From Erysipelotrichaceae bacterium (GTDB lineage: Bacteria; Bacillota_I; Bacilli_A; Erysipelotrichales; Erysipelotrichaceae), in assembly GCA_022772735.1 (NCBI GenBank), contig JALEZD010000019.1, positions 19,060 through 83,059 on the forward strand: a stretch of DNA of 64,000 nt, read 5' to 3'. Position numbers and translations under genes: made by a program. Positions within the stretch are counted from its first letter, which is position 1. Each line of letters opens with the position of its first letter. Positions 63,596 through 64,000 of this stretch are shown piece after piece. The notes below the pieces were generated by a model. That model did no database searches, was not told the origin of the DNA, and saw only the letters and a program-made list of their open reading frames with translations.

Positions 63596-64000
63596 ATGAA
63601 AAGAAAGAACCAGTTAATTGTAGTAATATTTTTAATTATGGTTCTTTTATTAATTAGAAACTGTTCAAGCGTAAAAAAGATAATAAATGAAACAGCTATA
63701 ATTGATAAAATAATCGAACAAAACAAAGAAGAAAAAGAGCTATTAAAAATTATGAAAGAAGATGAAGAGTATTTAAAAGAACTTTATAAATCCGCAAATA
63801 TTTGTGAGAAGGAATGGGTTGAGGAATATAGAGGAATAGGTAAAAGATTTAAGGAATACAAATATAATGGTAAAGATGAAGAAATAAAGGAATTATTAAA
63901 AGAATATTATGAATATGGGATAAAAATTGAAGAAATATCAATTACCATTGATAAAAGTAATTATGAAAAAGGTGTAGAAGAACTTGAAGTTTTAAAGGAT
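63596..64000 (+). CDS. Membrane-anchored hypothetical protein, 3' end outside the window
   Basis: An open frame starts at ATG 63,596 behind AAGGGG and runs without a stop to the last base (135 codons). The product has one N-terminal membrane segment (about residues 6-20, QLIVVIFLIMVLLLI) followed by a Cys at 23 and a strongly charged helical region rich in Glu and Lys (KIIEQNKEEKELLKIMKED and onward), so it is probably an anchored extracytoplasmic coiled-coil-like protein. I do not recognise a family. It follows parB after 82 bases, which hold a weak TTTACT/AGTAAA hairpin. Confidence 0.6.
   Translation, partial: MKRKNQLIVVIFLIMVLLLIRNCSSVKKIINETAIIDKIIEQNKEEKELLKIMKEDEEYLKELYKSANICEKEWVEEYRGIGKRFKEYKYNGKDEEIKELLKEYYEYGIKIEEISITIDKSNYEKGVEELEVLKD

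Overview
The window is a low-GC, leading-strand-rich stretch of a Firmicute (Bacillota) chromosome carrying the replication origin. Genes use TGA as a stop (for example dnaA at 4196-4198), so this is not a UGA-Trp mollicute. The gene set (noc-parA-parB, T-box-controlled serS, ProXp-ala editing protein, FabK-type fatty acid synthesis, exported FMN/FAD flavoprotein reductases, no sporulation genes seen) and the extreme AT bias fit an Erysipelotrichia-like gut anaerobe best; that placement is inference. No rRNA, tRNA, CRISPR array, insertion sequence or prophage was found.

Layout. 1-2,010: rpmH (3' end)-rnpA-yidC-jag. 2,008-4,345: an ElaA-like acetyltransferase, oriC and dnaA, with DnaA-box clusters on both sides of dnaA. 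4,346-11,339: dnaN, yaaA, recF, gyrB, gyrA. 11,411-14,783: a PII-like protein with a cation/proton antiporter, a possible small RNA, a HAD phosphatase and a lipoprotein. 14,822-16,956: serS with its T-box leader, flanked by two perfect parS sites. 17,011-21,945: SRP RNA, tadA, dnaX-ybaB-recR, fhs. 21,998-25,704 (minus strand): an exported flavoprotein reductase, a MerR regulator and an SPFH protein. 25,812-31,136: a PUA/EVE-like protein with mnmG, a glycosidase-like lipoprotein and an NSS-family transporter. 31,170-34,225: a bacteriocin-type locus with a split permease. 34,310-38,379: a second exported flavoprotein reductase and a two-component system. 38,366-39,732: ProXp-ala and a HAD phosphatase. 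39,734-51,382: bioY and an almost complete type II fatty acid synthesis operon (acpP, accBCDA, fabH, two fabK-like genes, fabD, fabG, fabF, fabZ, acpS, plsC). 51,375-56,814: birA, csoR-copA and housekeeping genes. 56,850-60,188: a second bacteriocin-type locus, this one with a fused permease. 60,344-64,000: rsmG-noc-parA-parB and a truncated membrane-protein gene.

How the parts connect. The replication and segregation machinery (DnaA, DnaN, RecF, gyrase, DnaX, RecR, ParA/ParB, Noc-like) lies within 62 kb of oriC, and ParB's target sites sit 12-14 kb from the origin around serS. Biotin uptake (bioY), biotin ligase (birA) and biotin-dependent acetyl-CoA carboxylase surround the fatty acid genes. 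The bioY and acpP promoters share TTTGA-NNN-TCAAA dyads that resemble FabT/MarR-family operators, although no such regulator is encoded here. Two secreted-peptide loci show the same logic (small exported protein, eight-segment FtsX-like permease, ATPase) in split and fused forms.

Most unusual points: one DNA palindrome that appears to serve both as parS and as a hairpin in the serS T-box leader; a Noc-family protein that has lost both ParB CTP-binding motifs; a CopZ-like chaperone apparently nested in frame inside copA; and an orphan FabT-like operator set.
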